Positions 45,591 through 54,298 of a stretch of DNA of 64,000 nt are shown piece after piece. The notes under the pieces were generated by a model. The model was given only the letters and a program-made list of their open reading frames with translations, made no database searches and had not been told where the DNA came from. Source of the stretch: Bifidobacterium sp. ESL0775 (lineage in GTDB: Bacteria; Actinomycetota; Actinomycetes; Actinomycetales; Bifidobacteriaceae); assembly GCF_029395475.1 (NCBI RefSeq), contig NZ_CP113917.1, forward strand, positions 1,488,001-1,552,000, written 5' to 3'. A program made the position numbers and the translations under genes. Every line of letters begins with the position of its first letter. The first letter of the stretch is position 1.

Positions 45591-46403
45591 TTACAGATGC
45601 GGAGTCACGGACTGAACCACATCCACCAAGTCGCCGTTGGAAAGGTAGGGGCGCTGGAACTCACGCCACGGGTCGACCTTGATCATCCAACGGCCGGTGT
45701 CCTTGTCATAGACGGGACGGGCGGTCTGCTCGTAGCGGATGCGCTCGTCGGTGCGGCCGGTGTTCGGGTCGCGGCGGGAATAGTGCAGGCAGGTGCAGTT
45801 GGTGATGGTCCAATTGTCGCTGTCGGCGCGGCGCAGGAACTCCTCGTCGGAAAGATCCTCGAGGGTCAGCATCAACGAAAGCATGAAATCGCCGTGGGTC
45901 ACCGCGATGACCGACTGGGCCTCGGCGCGACGGTTGAGCGCCGTCAACAGGTTGTGGACACGGTTCTCAGCCACGTCGGCGATGGATTCGCCGGCCGGCG
46001 GACGCCAATAGAGCGGATCGGTTTTCTTGAACATCCAGTTACGCTCGTAGTTGTTCTTGAACACCTCCTGGGTCACGGTGCTGATCTCGCCCCACGAACG
46101 CTCTCGCAACACGCGGGTCTCCTCCCACTTGGCCTTGGGAAGCGCCATGGTCGCCGCGGTCTCGCGCGTGCGCACGTAAGGAGAAACCAGATAGCGGTCG
46201 AAGAGCTGCTGCTGCTCGACCAGCCAGCGGCCGATGCAATAGGCCTGCTTGCGCCCTGTCGCCGTGAGCCGCCACGAGCGGTCTGGCACCGTAACGTTGT
46301 CCTGCTTATAGAGGGAATTGTCGCCATGCTCCCCTGCCTTGACAATGACGTTCGCCTCCGATTCACCGTGCCGGATCACATACAAATCCAATGGCATACC
46401 CAT
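45591..46403 (-). CDS. Histidine phosphatase family protein (phosphoglycerate-mutase-like)
   Basis: A 270-residue branch-1 histidine phosphatase. The catalytic RHG motif occurs in LYVIRHGESEAN, followed by LTATGRKQA, VSPYVRTRETAA and the second His in VIAVTHGDFMLS. An insertion with EFLRRADSDNWTITNCTCLHY and a C-terminal extension distinguish it from metabolic phosphoglycerate mutases, so it is more likely a phosphatase of unknown substrate. The start at 46403 or a Met two codons later are both possible. Confidence 0.87.
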   Translation of the reverse strand: MGMPLDLYVIRHGESEANVIVKAGEHGDNSLYKQDNVTVPDRSWRLTATGRKQAYCIGRWLVEQQQLFDRYLVSPYVRTRETAATMALPKAKWEETRVLRERSWGEISTVTQEVFKNNYERNWMFKKTDPLYWRPPAGESIADVAENRVHNLLTALNRRAEAQSVIAVTHGDFMLSLMLTLEDLSDEEFLRRADSDNWTITNCTCLHYSRRDPNTGRTDERIRYEQTARPVYDKDTGRWMIKVDPWREFQRPYLSNGDLVDVVQSVTPHL

Positions 46404-46707
46404 CTGCCAAACCTCGTTTTCGTTTGTCTTCGATCAATCTTCGTTATTCATCTTCAACCCATTATCGCACAAGGCGTCCGATGAAGGCCAACGGCGAAAC
46501 AGAATGAAGAATGCATGAATTTCAAGACATGAAACGAATCGAGAAGATCGATAGAGGTATTGCCTTTTCAAAACAAATCAACATTGCACATACGAGCAGC
46601 AACAAAAAACGCTTTCTCACATTCCTGTAATACTTTCGCAGGAATGTGAGAAGAAGCGTTTGCGGGCTTATAGTCCGTTACGATCTCACGAATCGCAGAC
46701 CAGGCAA
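46404..46707. other. Intergenic region between hsp20 and the histidine phosphatase
   Basis: No gene found. The hsp20 terminator occupies 46603-46657; the rest is AT-rich, and presumably carries the phosphatase promoter. Confidence 0.6.
46603..46657 (-). terminator. Intrinsic terminator of hsp20
   Basis: TTCTCACATTCCTG and CAGGAATGTGAGAA form a perfect 14-bp stem extended by CGCTT/AAGCG, followed on the minus strand by GTTTTTTG. Confidence 0.92.
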
Positions 46708-47163
46708 TCAGCCCTCAATGGCGATCTGGTGCTTGGTCTCGACCTTCGGCTGCGGCTGCACCTTGGCGATCTCGAGGCTCAACGTGCCGTCCTTGTAGCT
46801 GGCGTGAATGTCGGATTCCTTGACCTCGTCACCAACGTAGAAGCTGCGCGAGCAAGTGCCGGCGTAACGTTCACGGCGCAGCCACTTGCCTTCATCGTTC
46901 TTCTCGTCATGGTTCTCGTCGCGCTTGGCGGAGACGGTCAGATAGCCGTCATGCAGCTCAAGGGCGATGTCGTCCTTGTTGAAGCCAGGCATGTCGATGG
47001 AGACGTCGTAGGCCTTGTCGGTCTCGCGAACATCGGTCTTCATCATGTTGGCCGAAGAGATCGGGTTACCCATGCGGGAGCTGGAATCTCCCCAGCCGGC
47101 GAAGAACGGATCGTCGAACATATCAGAGAACGCATCATGCATCAAAGCCGGAAACATAGCCAT
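46708..47163 (-). CDS. hsp20: Small heat-shock protein Hsp20 (alpha-crystallin)
   Basis: An ATP-independent holdase chaperone, 151 residues. The alpha-crystallin domain covers about residues 40-140 with AYDVSIDMPGFNKDDIALEL, GYLTVSAKRDE and DGTLSLEIAKVQ. The N-terminus (FPALMHDAFSDMFDDPFF) is the usual hydrophobic oligomerisation segment. TAGGAG lies eight bases before the ATG at 47163; a TTG two codons upstream was not chosen. An HspR-type HAIR operator lies about 170 bases upstream, so heat-shock repression is expected. Confidence 0.95.
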   Translation of the reverse strand: MAMFPALMHDAFSDMFDDPFFAGWGDSSSRMGNPISSANMMKTDVRETDKAYDVSIDMPGFNKDDIALELHDGYLTVSAKRDENHDEKNDEGKWLRRERYAGTCSRSFYVGDEVKESDIHASYKDGTLSLEIAKVQPQPKVETKHQIAIEG

Positions 47164-47331
47164 AATCAATACTCCTAAGTATTTGAGGCAAGCCGTGACG
47201 CCGCGGCCGGAAGCCGAACCGGCCGGTGACGAGACGCTCCGGAACCTTGCGGCTCCAAGTCTTTATCTTGTCACTTAGTCCAACCGATATTCCCGCTCTC
47301 GCTTCCCAAATTTAACCTGCAGTGAACAAAA

Positions 47332-47352
47332 CTTGAGTCTCCTTGACTCAAC
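47332..47352. promoter_or_regulatory. HAIR element (HspR operator) upstream of hsp20
   Basis: CTTGAGT-N7-ACTCAAC matches the HspR-associated inverted repeat CTTGAGT-N7-ACTCAAG in 13 of 14 arm positions. HspR is the actinobacterial heat-shock repressor that uses DnaK as co-repressor. Confidence 0.85.
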
Positions 47353-47434
47353 TTTTGAAAATTGATTCTGGAAAAGGCCGGAATCACCTAGAACCCGCAG
47401 TAACTATTTGCCAAAATACCTGCAAACATAAAGA

Positions 47435-47468
47435 AACGGACCATCGCCATTCACGACGACAGTCCGTT
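47435..47468 (-). terminator. Terminator of the SnoaL-like gene
   Basis: AACGGAC and GTCCGTT arms, extended inward by CGA/TCG pairing; on the minus strand the stem is followed by TTTCTTTATG. It lies 33 bases after the stop. Confidence 0.65.
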
Positions 47469-47500
47469 CCCAAGTTTATGCACTACGGCAAGCAGTGCGC

Positions 47501-47926
47501 CTATTCGCCTTTATATGGGTAGTCACGACGATGCTTCGCCCGGTATTCACGGACACGCTTGACCTTGTTCTGCCGGTTGAACTCGATGACCGACACACCG
47601 TCGAACGCGTCTTCCTTGCCGTCGCGGTTCTTGGCGGCAAACATCCAGAACACGGTGATCGACGGCTGGCCCTCACGGCCGCGGGCGTGGGTGAAATTGG
47701 CGATCCGCCAAGTCGAGACCACTTGGTCGTCGAGGGCATCCTCGATCCAGTGGTGCATCTGGTTGCGGTTCTCGTAGATATGCCCGTTGCACTCCTCATA
47801 GACGCAATCGGGCGCGAAAATCGCGTCGAGCTTGTCGAAATCGCGTGTCACCCACATATTGAAGTACTCGGAAATGGCACGCTCACGCCGCCGTGCCCTC
47901 GGAATCGATAACGTCACTGTCGCCAT
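47501..47926 (-). CDS. SnoaL/NTF2-like fold protein
   Basis: A 141-residue protein with a cone-shaped NTF2-like fold signature: an N-terminal helix pair (AISEYFNMWVTRDFDKLDAIFAPD), CVYEECNGHIYENRNQMHHWIEDAL and strands ITVFWMFAAKNRDG and VSVIEFNRQNKVKRVREY. Such proteins are small-molecule binding or isomerase-like scaffolds; no catalytic role can be assigned. A Met four codons upstream (47938) is an alternative start. A GCGATAATCA decamer lies about 130 bases upstream. Confidence 0.75.
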   Translation of the reverse strand: MATVTLSIPRARRRERAISEYFNMWVTRDFDKLDAIFAPDCVYEECNGHIYENRNQMHHWIEDALDDQVVSTWRIANFTHARGREGQPSITVFWMFAAKNRDGKEDAFDGVSVIEFNRQNKVKRVREYRAKHRRDYPYKGE

Positions 47927-48084
47927 GACTTCAATCATACGCTATACAAACAGCGCGATGAGGCCTAAATAAGAATTTTTCTATGAAATTTACGACATCG
48001 AAACACAAGCGCCTGAACACTTTGCGGGAATAAATCCTAATGATTTTCCTTATTCTGCGATAATCAGTCCCAGCAATCGGCGAC

Positions 48085-48441
48085 TCACGAAAGACGATCG
48101 CTAAGATAGTCCCGCAACACCACGGCTTGGTTGTGCTCCGGATCCTTGGCCCCATAAAGCAAAGTGACCTTCGGCTGCGTGCGGCATATCTCGACCAGCT
48201 TGCCAACCGTTTCCGTATCGGCGTCCAATTCTTTGCGATACTTATCCGCGAACTCATCGAATTTCGCGGGATCATGGCCAAACCATTTGCGCAACTCGGT
48301 AGTCGGACCAATCTCCTTCAGCCACAAATCAAGCTTCGCGTTCACCTTCGAAATGCCGCGCGGCCAAAGTCTGTCGACCAACACGCGATAACCGTCCGAA
48401 TCCTCAGCCGCTTCATATATCCGTTTCAACGCAATCGTCAT
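48085..48441 (-). CDS. DUF488 family protein
   Basis: A 118-residue single-domain protein. Family features are KRIYEAAEDSDGYRVLVDRLWPRGI near the N-terminus, LRKWFGHDPAKFDEFADKYRKEL in the middle and VTLLYGAKDPEHNQAVVLRDYL at the end. The function is unknown; no membrane or signal segments occur. Confidence 0.9.
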   Translation of the reverse strand: MTIALKRIYEAAEDSDGYRVLVDRLWPRGISKVNAKLDLWLKEIGPTTELRKWFGHDPAKFDEFADKYRKELDADTETVGKLVEICRTQPKVTLLYGAKDPEHNQAVVLRDYLSDRLS

Positions 48442-48610
48442 GTCCGCTCCTTCGGCTTTTATGCCTCAGCGTAGCGCAAACGTCATCAAAACGACAGAGG
48501 TAGGGAATGTCCGTGAATCGAAGTTTTGTGATACACACTGAAACCCTTTAATAGCGGTGTGATCATCCTCTGCCTGCGACCTCAAGATTTTCCGATACAA
48601 ACAAGATTGC

Positions 48611-48650
48611 CTCGGTGCTCGTGCCGGAATCCCCTCACACACGCACCGAG
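48611..48650 (-). terminator. Hairpin downstream of the zinc-ribbon gene
   Basis: CTCGGTGC and GCACCGAG form an 8-bp GC-rich stem with a 24-base loop, 25 bases after the zinc-ribbon stop. The T-tract is weak. Confidence 0.5.
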
Positions 48651-48674
48651 ACAATCGAAAAAAACTAACAGACG

Positions 48675-48884
48675 TCAGCTCATCAGGAAATCAAGGACGT
48701 TCATACCAGCGTCGGTTTCCGCGCGATAGAGTTCGGTGTAGCCGCATTGCGTGCAGCTGACGGTGATGAACTTCTTGTTCTGCACGTTGAAGAGCTTGGC
48801 GAATTCGCCGCCCGTCGCCTGGAATTGGTCGGAAGTGTAGTGCTGGCATCCGCACTTCTCGCATACGTACTGTTTCTGTTCCAT
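48675..48884 (-). CDS. Small zinc-ribbon protein
   Basis: A 69-residue protein with two CxxC knuckles, VCEKCGC and SCTQCGYTELY, which form a zinc ribbon, spaced by about 30 residues. It resembles the predicted nucleic-acid-binding zinc-ribbon family (zinc_ribbon_13 type). The intervening segment FAKLFNVQNKKFITV is the expected strand region. The role is unknown. It stands alone between DUF488 and an NAD(P)-binding protein gene. Confidence 0.85.
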   Translation of the reverse strand: MEQKQYVCEKCGCQHYTSDQFQATGGEFAKLFNVQNKKFITVSCTQCGYTELYRAETDAGMNVLDFLMS

Positions 48885-49052
48885 CGTTGGACCTTTCGTT
48901 ATATTTGCACATCTCTCAATAGTCTATCTAACCATAATCCCAAGGCAGAGAAAACGTATACTGCTCACAAATACATGGTCACAAAATAGGGTTCCCGAAC
49001 CAGCAATCATCACTATTTTGAGCTGGTGGCTTGGCCACACACGAAAAATGGG

Positions 49053-49090
49053 AAGTGCCTCAACATAGCTGAAGCCACGTTGAGGCACTT
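49053..49090. terminator. Terminator downstream of the NAD(P)-binding protein gene
   Basis: AAGTGCCTCAAC and its exact complement GTTGAGGCACTT around a 14-base loop, with TTTTT-type sequence after each side. It ends 32 bases from the stop. Confidence 0.85.
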
Positions 49091-49121
49091 TTTGCCACTG
49101 AAACATCTTGTGATAAAAGGT

Positions 49122-49808
49122 TCAGACCAGAACCTCGTCGATTGGCTTGTCCCCGTCATAGAAGACGACGGTCTTGCGCTTGGCGACATCCGCCGAAAGC
49201 ACACGGGCGATGACGGCAGCGACATTGCCGCGCGAGGTCGCACGCTGCTCTGGCGTGGCGGGCTTGCCATCGATTAGCGTATGGTCGTCGGTCAGGACGA
49301 TCTTGTCGGTCTCCGGCTCAAGCGTGAGCAAGCCAGGACCCAAAATCGTGTATTCGAGCGAGGAATCACGCAGGTGGGCGTCGGCATCATGCTTGGCCTG
49401 GGCGTACGGAACGAACGATTCCGGCCAACCCATCGCCTTCGGATCGCGGTCGGCGGTGTCGTAAGAGACCATCACAAAACGACGCACACCAGCCTTTTGC
49501 GCCGCATCCATAGCGTTGACCGCGGCTTGGTAATCGACGGCATGGGTGCGCTCGGCGTCCCCGCCACCGGCACCAGCCGAGAACACGACAGCCACGACGC
49601 CAACGAAGAGCCCCACGAAGCTGTCGACATTGGCGTGTTCCATATCAAAGACCACCGGATTCGCCCCGGCCTTGCGCACATCGTCGGATTGCGCCGGGTT
49701 GCGGATGACCGCGTCAACGCTAAAGCCCACTTCCTTCAGCTTCGGCTCGGCGAGCAGCGCCACTTTGCCATGCCCGCCCAAAATCACCACTCGTCGCTCA
49801 TCAGCCAT
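49122..49808 (-). CDS. NAD(P)-binding, atypical short-chain dehydrogenase-like protein
   Basis: A 228-residue Rossmann protein with the dinucleotide loop VVILGGHGKVALL, close to the NAD(P)H-binding/NmrA-like group. It has VVFSAGAGG and a VMVSYDTADR strand. It carries no canonical YxxxK catalytic pair, so it may act as a redox-sensing or epimerase-like protein rather than a dehydrogenase. AAAGGAA lies before the ATG at 49808; five extra codons upstream were rejected. Confidence 0.82.
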   Translation of the reverse strand: MADERRVVILGGHGKVALLAEPKLKEVGFSVDAVIRNPAQSDDVRKAGANPVVFDMEHANVDSFVGLFVGVVAVVFSAGAGGGDAERTHAVDYQAAVNAMDAAQKAGVRRFVMVSYDTADRDPKAMGWPESFVPYAQAKHDADAHLRDSSLEYTILGPGLLTLEPETDKIVLTDDHTLIDGKPATPEQRATSRGNVAAVIARVLSADVAKRKTVVFYDGDKPIDEVLV

Positions 49809-49926
49809 ATCGGTTCCTTTCAAGAGTTTTATCGTCCATCGTTATTGATGAACCCTATTCACCCTCATCATGCCATAAAACCGATTTACGCGGACAGAAC
49901 GAATATTGAACGCGCAATTGCGGAAT

Positions 49927-51147
49927 TTAGAACTCGGTCAGCAGCTGCTGAGCATGTTGGAACCTTGATTCCATCACTGAAACGGAACGATTGTCGATGT
50001 GGCGCAACCTGGCTCGTGGAATCGCCTGCTTGACCACGGAACCCAACGTTTTAGCGTAATCTCGCGCTTCCTGCCGCGAAATGCCAAACAGATCCAATGC
50101 CTCATCGCTCGTCAATGCAGCGACGTCCACATGTTCATCTCCAAACAGCGCAAGCTGATGCCGGTCATCCGTCTCACCCTGATAAGGCTCAGGATTCAAA
50201 TCGAACGCGGGCGAAAGCCGCCAATCCTTCAGCGAACGCAGGAAACCATGGTTACGCAGATGGTCGTCAAGATTGCCGATAGCCGAGCCAAACATGGCAC
50301 GTTGCCAAAGCTGGCGAGTGTCAACACCAACCTGACGTGCGAACTCCACCAAGTCCAGCCAATCGCCGCCTTCGCCGTCTTTCGCCTCAAGAGCCGTCAT
50401 GGCCGAAATATAGGGAATTCGTTGCAAATTTTCCGGCTGGCCGCCCTCGCCGCGGTCAAAACGTTTTGTCAGAAGAACCGTCCGCTGCTGATTATTCGAA
50501 TCCTTGATGCTCGCGACACGATGCTCGGGCACATCGATTCCAGCCTGCTCGGCAAGTTCCAGCGTCACCGCTTCCCAGCCGATGACATCCCAATCATCAC
50601 CGTCAGGCTTCGGGAACTTGGCCAGCCACAACGCATTACTGTCGAACACCGATGCCTTCGGACGGGCACCACCCAGTGAGCCCGTTGCCCGATAGAGCCT
50701 TCGCAAGGCGGTATCGTCGACTTCCCGATTCTCCTCGACCGCATCGGCCGTGTTCAGCAATCCCGATAAATCCGTAAGTACCGGAACACCTTCATTACTT
50801 GCGAGCGCCTTCCCATCTGCGAAAAATCTGACCGCACCCTGGCGGGTCACATCATTGACGCCCAACAGATATTCGGATTCCGGCAGATTGCGCCTCTTCC
50901 GGTTGCGCTCGAGCAGTTTTCTACCCCACCGATCGGGAGCGGCGTCGGAAAACGGCCCCAACCCAGCGAACACGAACGGCGAAAGCGAACGAGGAAGGCT
51001 GGGAGCAAAGTCGAACGATTCCGGGCTATCGACGTAATCGGAGCTGTATCTGAAAGTGGAACTAGGGCCATTGAAATACAGGGTTCCGGCAGTCATTTCC
51101 TCGCCGCTCTCAACAGTCGTACGGACTTCAACTTGTCGCTGGTTCAT
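49927..51147 (-). CDS. hipA: HipA-family toxin kinase
   Basis: HipA-type Ser/Thr kinases inhibit growth, classically by phosphorylating glutamyl-tRNA synthetase. The 406-residue protein has an N-terminal HipA_N domain, the glycine-rich loop SLGGARPKA (about 157-165), the catalytic GNLDDHLRNHGF with Asp295, and the metal-binding AFDLNP with Asp316. All key residues appear intact. GGAGGTGGCGCT precedes the ATG. The matching HipB gene is 301 bases upstream on the same strand rather than immediately adjacent. Confidence 0.93.
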   Translation of the reverse strand: MNQRQVEVRTTVESGEEMTAGTLYFNGPSSTFRYSSDYVDSPESFDFAPSLPRSLSPFVFAGLGPFSDAAPDRWGRKLLERNRKRRNLPESEYLLGVNDVTRQGAVRFFADGKALASNEGVPVLTDLSGLLNTADAVEENREVDDTALRRLYRATGSLGGARPKASVFDSNALWLAKFPKPDGDDWDVIGWEAVTLELAEQAGIDVPEHRVASIKDSNNQQRTVLLTKRFDRGEGGQPENLQRIPYISAMTALEAKDGEGGDWLDLVEFARQVGVDTRQLWQRAMFGSAIGNLDDHLRNHGFLRSLKDWRLSPAFDLNPEPYQGETDDRHQLALFGDEHVDVAALTSDEALDLFGISRQEARDYAKTLGSVVKQAIPRARLRHIDNRSVSVMESRFQHAQQLLTEF

Positions 51148-51448
51148 AGCGCCACCTCCGTTCTTTTTGCATATAGACCGGTTTATTCAACTACTATTGT
51201 TCGTTGCCTCAACAAGACAACTACCAGTCTAATGGGCCTTTGTCTACATTCGGAAATAAATCCTGATTCCTGCATCCACCCTGCAGGATTCTAAACCTTC
51301 TCTTATCTGAGTAATTATGTCCTGATTACTTCTATAGTTCGAGAAAATAGATTCTTTAATTCCTTATTTGGGATATTTCTTACGCCCCTCTCACACGCTT
51401 GGTCAAAACTAAGCCTTCTTATTGTTTTCATCTAAAAACTTATTTCGA
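51148..51448. other. 301-base AT-rich gap between hipB and hipA
   Basis: No gene found. A weak hairpin (AATCCTG 51259-51265, CAGGATT 51284-51290) follows hipB in its direction with TATTT after it. This could terminate the hipB message, and hipA may then use its own promoter. Confidence 0.5.
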
Positions 51449-51739
51449 TTAGCGCACACGCTTGGGCAGAATCTGGGCGGCTCGAACCATGCCCAAGTCA
51501 TGCGAATAGGGATCAGCCGCCTTGACCATGTAATCGGCCAGCTGGAGTATTCGTGCAACAGTAATCAGCGCATCAGAACGCACCGGTCGCCCGTGCTCGA
51601 GATTGGTCACGGTAGTCTCGCTAATCCCCGCACGCTTCGCCACGTCGCTGACCCGCAGCCCCAGCAACTTACGTTGCGCTGCGAAGTGCTCTCCGATAAT
51701 CCGCAAGTCCCGTTTCGTAGTGGTCGGCGTATATTTCAT
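51449..51739 (-). CDS. hipB: HipB-like XRE-family antitoxin/repressor
   Basis: A 96-residue helix-turn-helix protein. The HTH runs from about residue 20 to 70: KLLGLRVSDVAKRAGISETTV with recognition helix around TVTNLEHGRP, followed by a dimerising tail (LITVARILQLADYMVKAADP). In hipBA systems the antitoxin binds upstream DNA and neutralises HipA. An inverted repeat and a TATAAT box lie just upstream of its start, consistent with autoregulation. Confidence 0.85.
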   Translation of the reverse strand: MKYTPTTTKRDLRIIGEHFAAQRKLLGLRVSDVAKRAGISETTVTNLEHGRPVRSDALITVARILQLADYMVKAADPYSHDLGMVRAAQILPKRVR

Positions 51740-51757
51740 TTCTCACCTAACAACTTA

Positions 51758-51808
51758 AGCATTAGAAACCTATTGATTAAATAGATTATACTATAACAAA
51801 CTAATGCT
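51758..51808 (-). promoter_or_regulatory. hipB promoter with inverted repeat AGCATTAG/CTAATGCT
   Basis: Minus-strand TATAAT (51785-51790) lies between inverted arms AGCATTAG (51758-51765) and CTAATGCT (51801-51808), 20 to 70 bases upstream of hipB. This is a plausible HipB operator. Confidence 0.55.
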
Positions 51809-51857
51809 AAAGTTAAAAGTGACGTCCACTCTCAAGCGGTACAAAATCTTCATTTGA

Positions 51858-52169
51858 TTACGCTGAAACTATTTTTCCATGAGCGTCACATTCATAAGAA
51901 TGGTCATATAAGTATGTTGGAGAAATATCGATAGTGTCGTTTTGCCACGTCGGAATGCCATGCACAACCTTGACATCTTTAAACACCTTTTCATCTCGCA
52001 AGGGTTCAAAGGCCGGGACTTTGTCAAAGAGTTTCGTAAAGTCACAGATCCGTGTTTCACCAGTGGAAAAGGAGACCAGCATAATGTGATCATCGGTCAC
52101 ACGTACGGATTCAATTTCCATTTCCGCTGTAGGAGCATCTGCATACACAATGCCATCTTTTTCAAACAC
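51858..52169 (-). CDS. DUF2442 domain protein
   Basis: A 103-residue protein matching DUF2442 by IESVRVTDDHIMLVSFSTGETRI-type strands, CDFTKLFDKVPAFEPLRD and the ending TIDISPTYLYDHS. DUF2442 proteins often sit next to DUF4160 or toxin-antitoxin-like genes. Here the neighbours are hipB and a Fic gene, but no DUF4160 partner is visible. The gene is relatively AT-rich. The function is unknown. Confidence 0.8.
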   Translation of the reverse strand: MFEKDGIVYADAPTAEMEIESVRVTDDHIMLVSFSTGETRICDFTKLFDKVPAFEPLRDEKVFKDVKVVHGIPTWQNDTIDISPTYLYDHSYECDAHGKIVSA

Positions 52170-52418
52170 TGGATATCTCCTTACGAAAGCGACTCAGCTT
52201 ATTCAAGCAAACAGAGACTTACTAGTTCCTCAGCACTCCATGCCATTCATATTCATATAACATTAACCAAGTTCACACCTGCTTGTAATGCTCATTGTAA
52301 AGGAAATCTATAGTTCCGGAGAAATCTTTCCTGATATCCTCTATAATCGAAAAGTCACTGTGAATCGTATTGTTTCACAATACAACCTTGATTTATGACG
52401 TCTGAAAAGAGAGCAATT

Positions 52419-53136
52419 ATGATGACACGACACAATTTCTCTCCACTGATGACTGTCAAAGGACTCGCAGGGCTGCTGTATCGGATGGGGCGCACCTTCG
52501 ATGGGCTCAATACCTCACGGATGGCGACCGAAGATTTTCTGCGGACCGGCAATCCCCAAGTTGTTGGATCTCGCAACGTACGCACTGTTGTGCGATTTGA
52601 AAGACGCGTCCTCTTACGTTATTGAATATGATTACTCGACCCAACCTATGAATCTGGCTTGGTTCACTGGTATCAACGCGAAAATGACACGAACGGCGGC
52701 GATGGAGCCTGGCGTGTTGAGAACGGCTGAAAACGTCATCGTCTCTATTCGCCGAGGCACTTACACTCCGTCGGTGCCTTCCGCTGCGGCAATCGAGGAA
52801 GAGCTAAATCAGGTTTCGAATAACGGGATTGCCTCGTCTCTGGACACAACCAACGGTACAGCATCTCTGGAATCTTCGCAAACGCTTAATCGCGCATCCC
52901 ACTTATTCGCAACCTTAACAAAAATGCAACCCTTCGGAGACGGCAATAAACGCACTGCACTACTTGCTGCAAATGGTCTACTGCTTAAACTGTGCTCGTC
53001 TGATGTACTTGCAGTACCAGTGGAGCCGCCTGATTGCGAAACATTCAACGACAAGCTAAGCGCTTGGTATCTGGATGATGACCCGTCTGTTATCGGCTGG
53101 CTTGCGGATTGGAACCGTACGAATCCAACCGACTGA
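52419..53136 (+). pseudogene. Fic/Doc-family gene broken by a +1 frameshift
   Basis: The first part (52419-52556, MMTRHNFSPLMTVKGLAGLL... to FLRTGNP) and the second part (52558-53136, starting KLLDLATYALLCDLKD) join into a 238-residue Fic protein if one C of the C4 run at 52554-52557 is skipped. The second part alone lacks a credible start. Fic proteins transfer AMP or other groups to target proteins. The core motif reads QPFGDGNKRTALLAAN; the usual catalytic His before PF is Gln here. AGAGAG precedes the start. The gene is divergent from DUF2442. It could be a decayed gene, a phase-variable gene, or an assembly error. Confidence 0.8.
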
Positions 53137-53154
53137 ACGACCATAAGAATGACG

Positions 53155-53190
53155 AAGTGGCCCGGTATCAGAAATATCGGGCCACTTTTA
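53155..53190. terminator. Bidirectional terminator between fic and ychF
   Basis: AAGTGGCCCG and CGGGCCACTT with 13-base loop, followed by TTTTAAAG on the plus strand. Convergent genes on both sides. Confidence 0.88.
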
Positions 53191-53209
53191 AAGTCAGACT
53201 AATATCAGC

Positions 53210-54298
53210 TCACACGTTGAATTTGAAGTCTACTATGTCACCGGGCTGCATCACGTAGTCGCGGCCTTCCTGGCGGAGCTTGCCTTCTTCCTTGATCTCG
53301 TTCATGCTGCCATTGGCGGCGACGAAATCGTCGTAGGAGACGATGTCGGCCTTGATGAAGCCACGCTCGAAATCGCTGTGGATGACGCCGGCGGCCTGAG
53401 GGGCGGTCCAGCCCTGATGGATCTGCCAGGCGCGCACCTCCTTGACGCCAGCGGTGAGGAAGGTCTGCAGGCCGAGCACGTCGAAACCGACACGGGCCAG
53501 CTGGTCAAGACCGGATTCCTTCAAACCGGCATCGGTAAGCATCTCGCGGGCATCGGCCTCGTCGAGGTCCGTCAAATCGGACTCGAACTGGGCGTTGAGG
53601 AAAATCGACTGCGCGGGCGCGACGGAATCAGCGAGCTGCTTCTGGAAATCCTTGTCACTCAGCTCATTATCGTCGACGTTGAACACGTAGATGAACGGCT
53701 TGGCGGTCATCAAGTGCAGGTCGTAGATGTCGGCCTTGTCGATCTTGCCGGCGGATGCGGCGTGGTCGATGGTCTCCCCTGCGCTCAGAATTTCCTTCGC
53801 CTTCTTGACAGCATCCATATATTCCTGCGTAACCTTTTTGCCGCGGAATTCCTTCTCGAGCTTCGGCAGCGCGTTCTCGATGGTCTGCAGATCGGCAAGC
53901 ATAAGCTCTGTGTTGATGGTGTCGATGTCGTCGGACGGGTCGACCTTGCCGTTGACGTGGACGATGTCGTCATCCTTGAAGGCGCGCACGACCTCGCAGA
54001 TCGCGTCGGCCTCGCGGATGTTGGCCAGGAACTTGTTGCCCAGGCCCTCGCCCTCTGAGGCGCCCTTGACAATGCCGGCGATGTCAACGAAAGTGACTGT
54101 GGCCGGCACGATCTTCTCGGTGCCCACCAGCTTGGCGAGCACGGGCAAGCGCTTGTCGGGCAGCGGCACGATGCCGGTGTTGGGCTCGATGGTGGCGAAC
54201 GGATAGTTTTCCGCAAGCACGTTGTTGCGGGTCAGGGCATTGAACATGGTGGATTTGCCGACATTGGGCAGACCGACGATTCCGATAGTTAAAGACAT
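53210..54298 (-). CDS. ychF: Ribosome-binding ATPase YchF (Obg-like)
   Basis: A 362-residue P-loop GTPase-fold protein that prefers ATP, of standard length. G1 [15 protein letters not shown]3-like [19 protein letters not shown] and the NVDD region in place of a canonical NKxD are all present. A coiled-coil insertion (about 130-180) and the C-terminal TGS domain ([20 protein letters not shown]) follow. It binds ribosomes and responds to redox stress. About 310 bases with no gene lie between its start and the next gene. Confidence 0.96.
   Translation of the reverse strand: MSLTIGIVGLPNVGKSTMFNALTRNNVLAENYPFATIEPNTGIVPLPDKRLPVLAKLVGTEKIVPATVTFVDIAGIVKGASEGEGLGNKFLANIREADAICEVVRAFKDDDIVHVNGKVDPSDDIDTINTELMLADLQTIENALPKLEKEFRGKKVTQEYMDAVKKAKEILSAGETIDHAASAGKIDKADIYDLHLMTAKPFIYVFNVDDNELSDKDFQKQLADSVAPAQSIFLNAQFESDLTDLDEADAREMLTDAGLKESGLDQLARVGFDVLGLQTFLTAGVKEVRAWQIHQGWTAPQAAGVIHSDFERGFIKADIVSYDDFVAANGSMNEIKEEGKLRQEGRDYVMQPGDIVDFKFNV

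Larger units (their letters stand above)
47164..47500. other. hsp20 regulatory region
   Basis: No gene. Contains the HAIR element (47332-47352) and the terminator of the SnoaL-like gene (47435-47468). The rest is probably the hsp20 promoter and a GC-rich leader. Confidence 0.6.
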
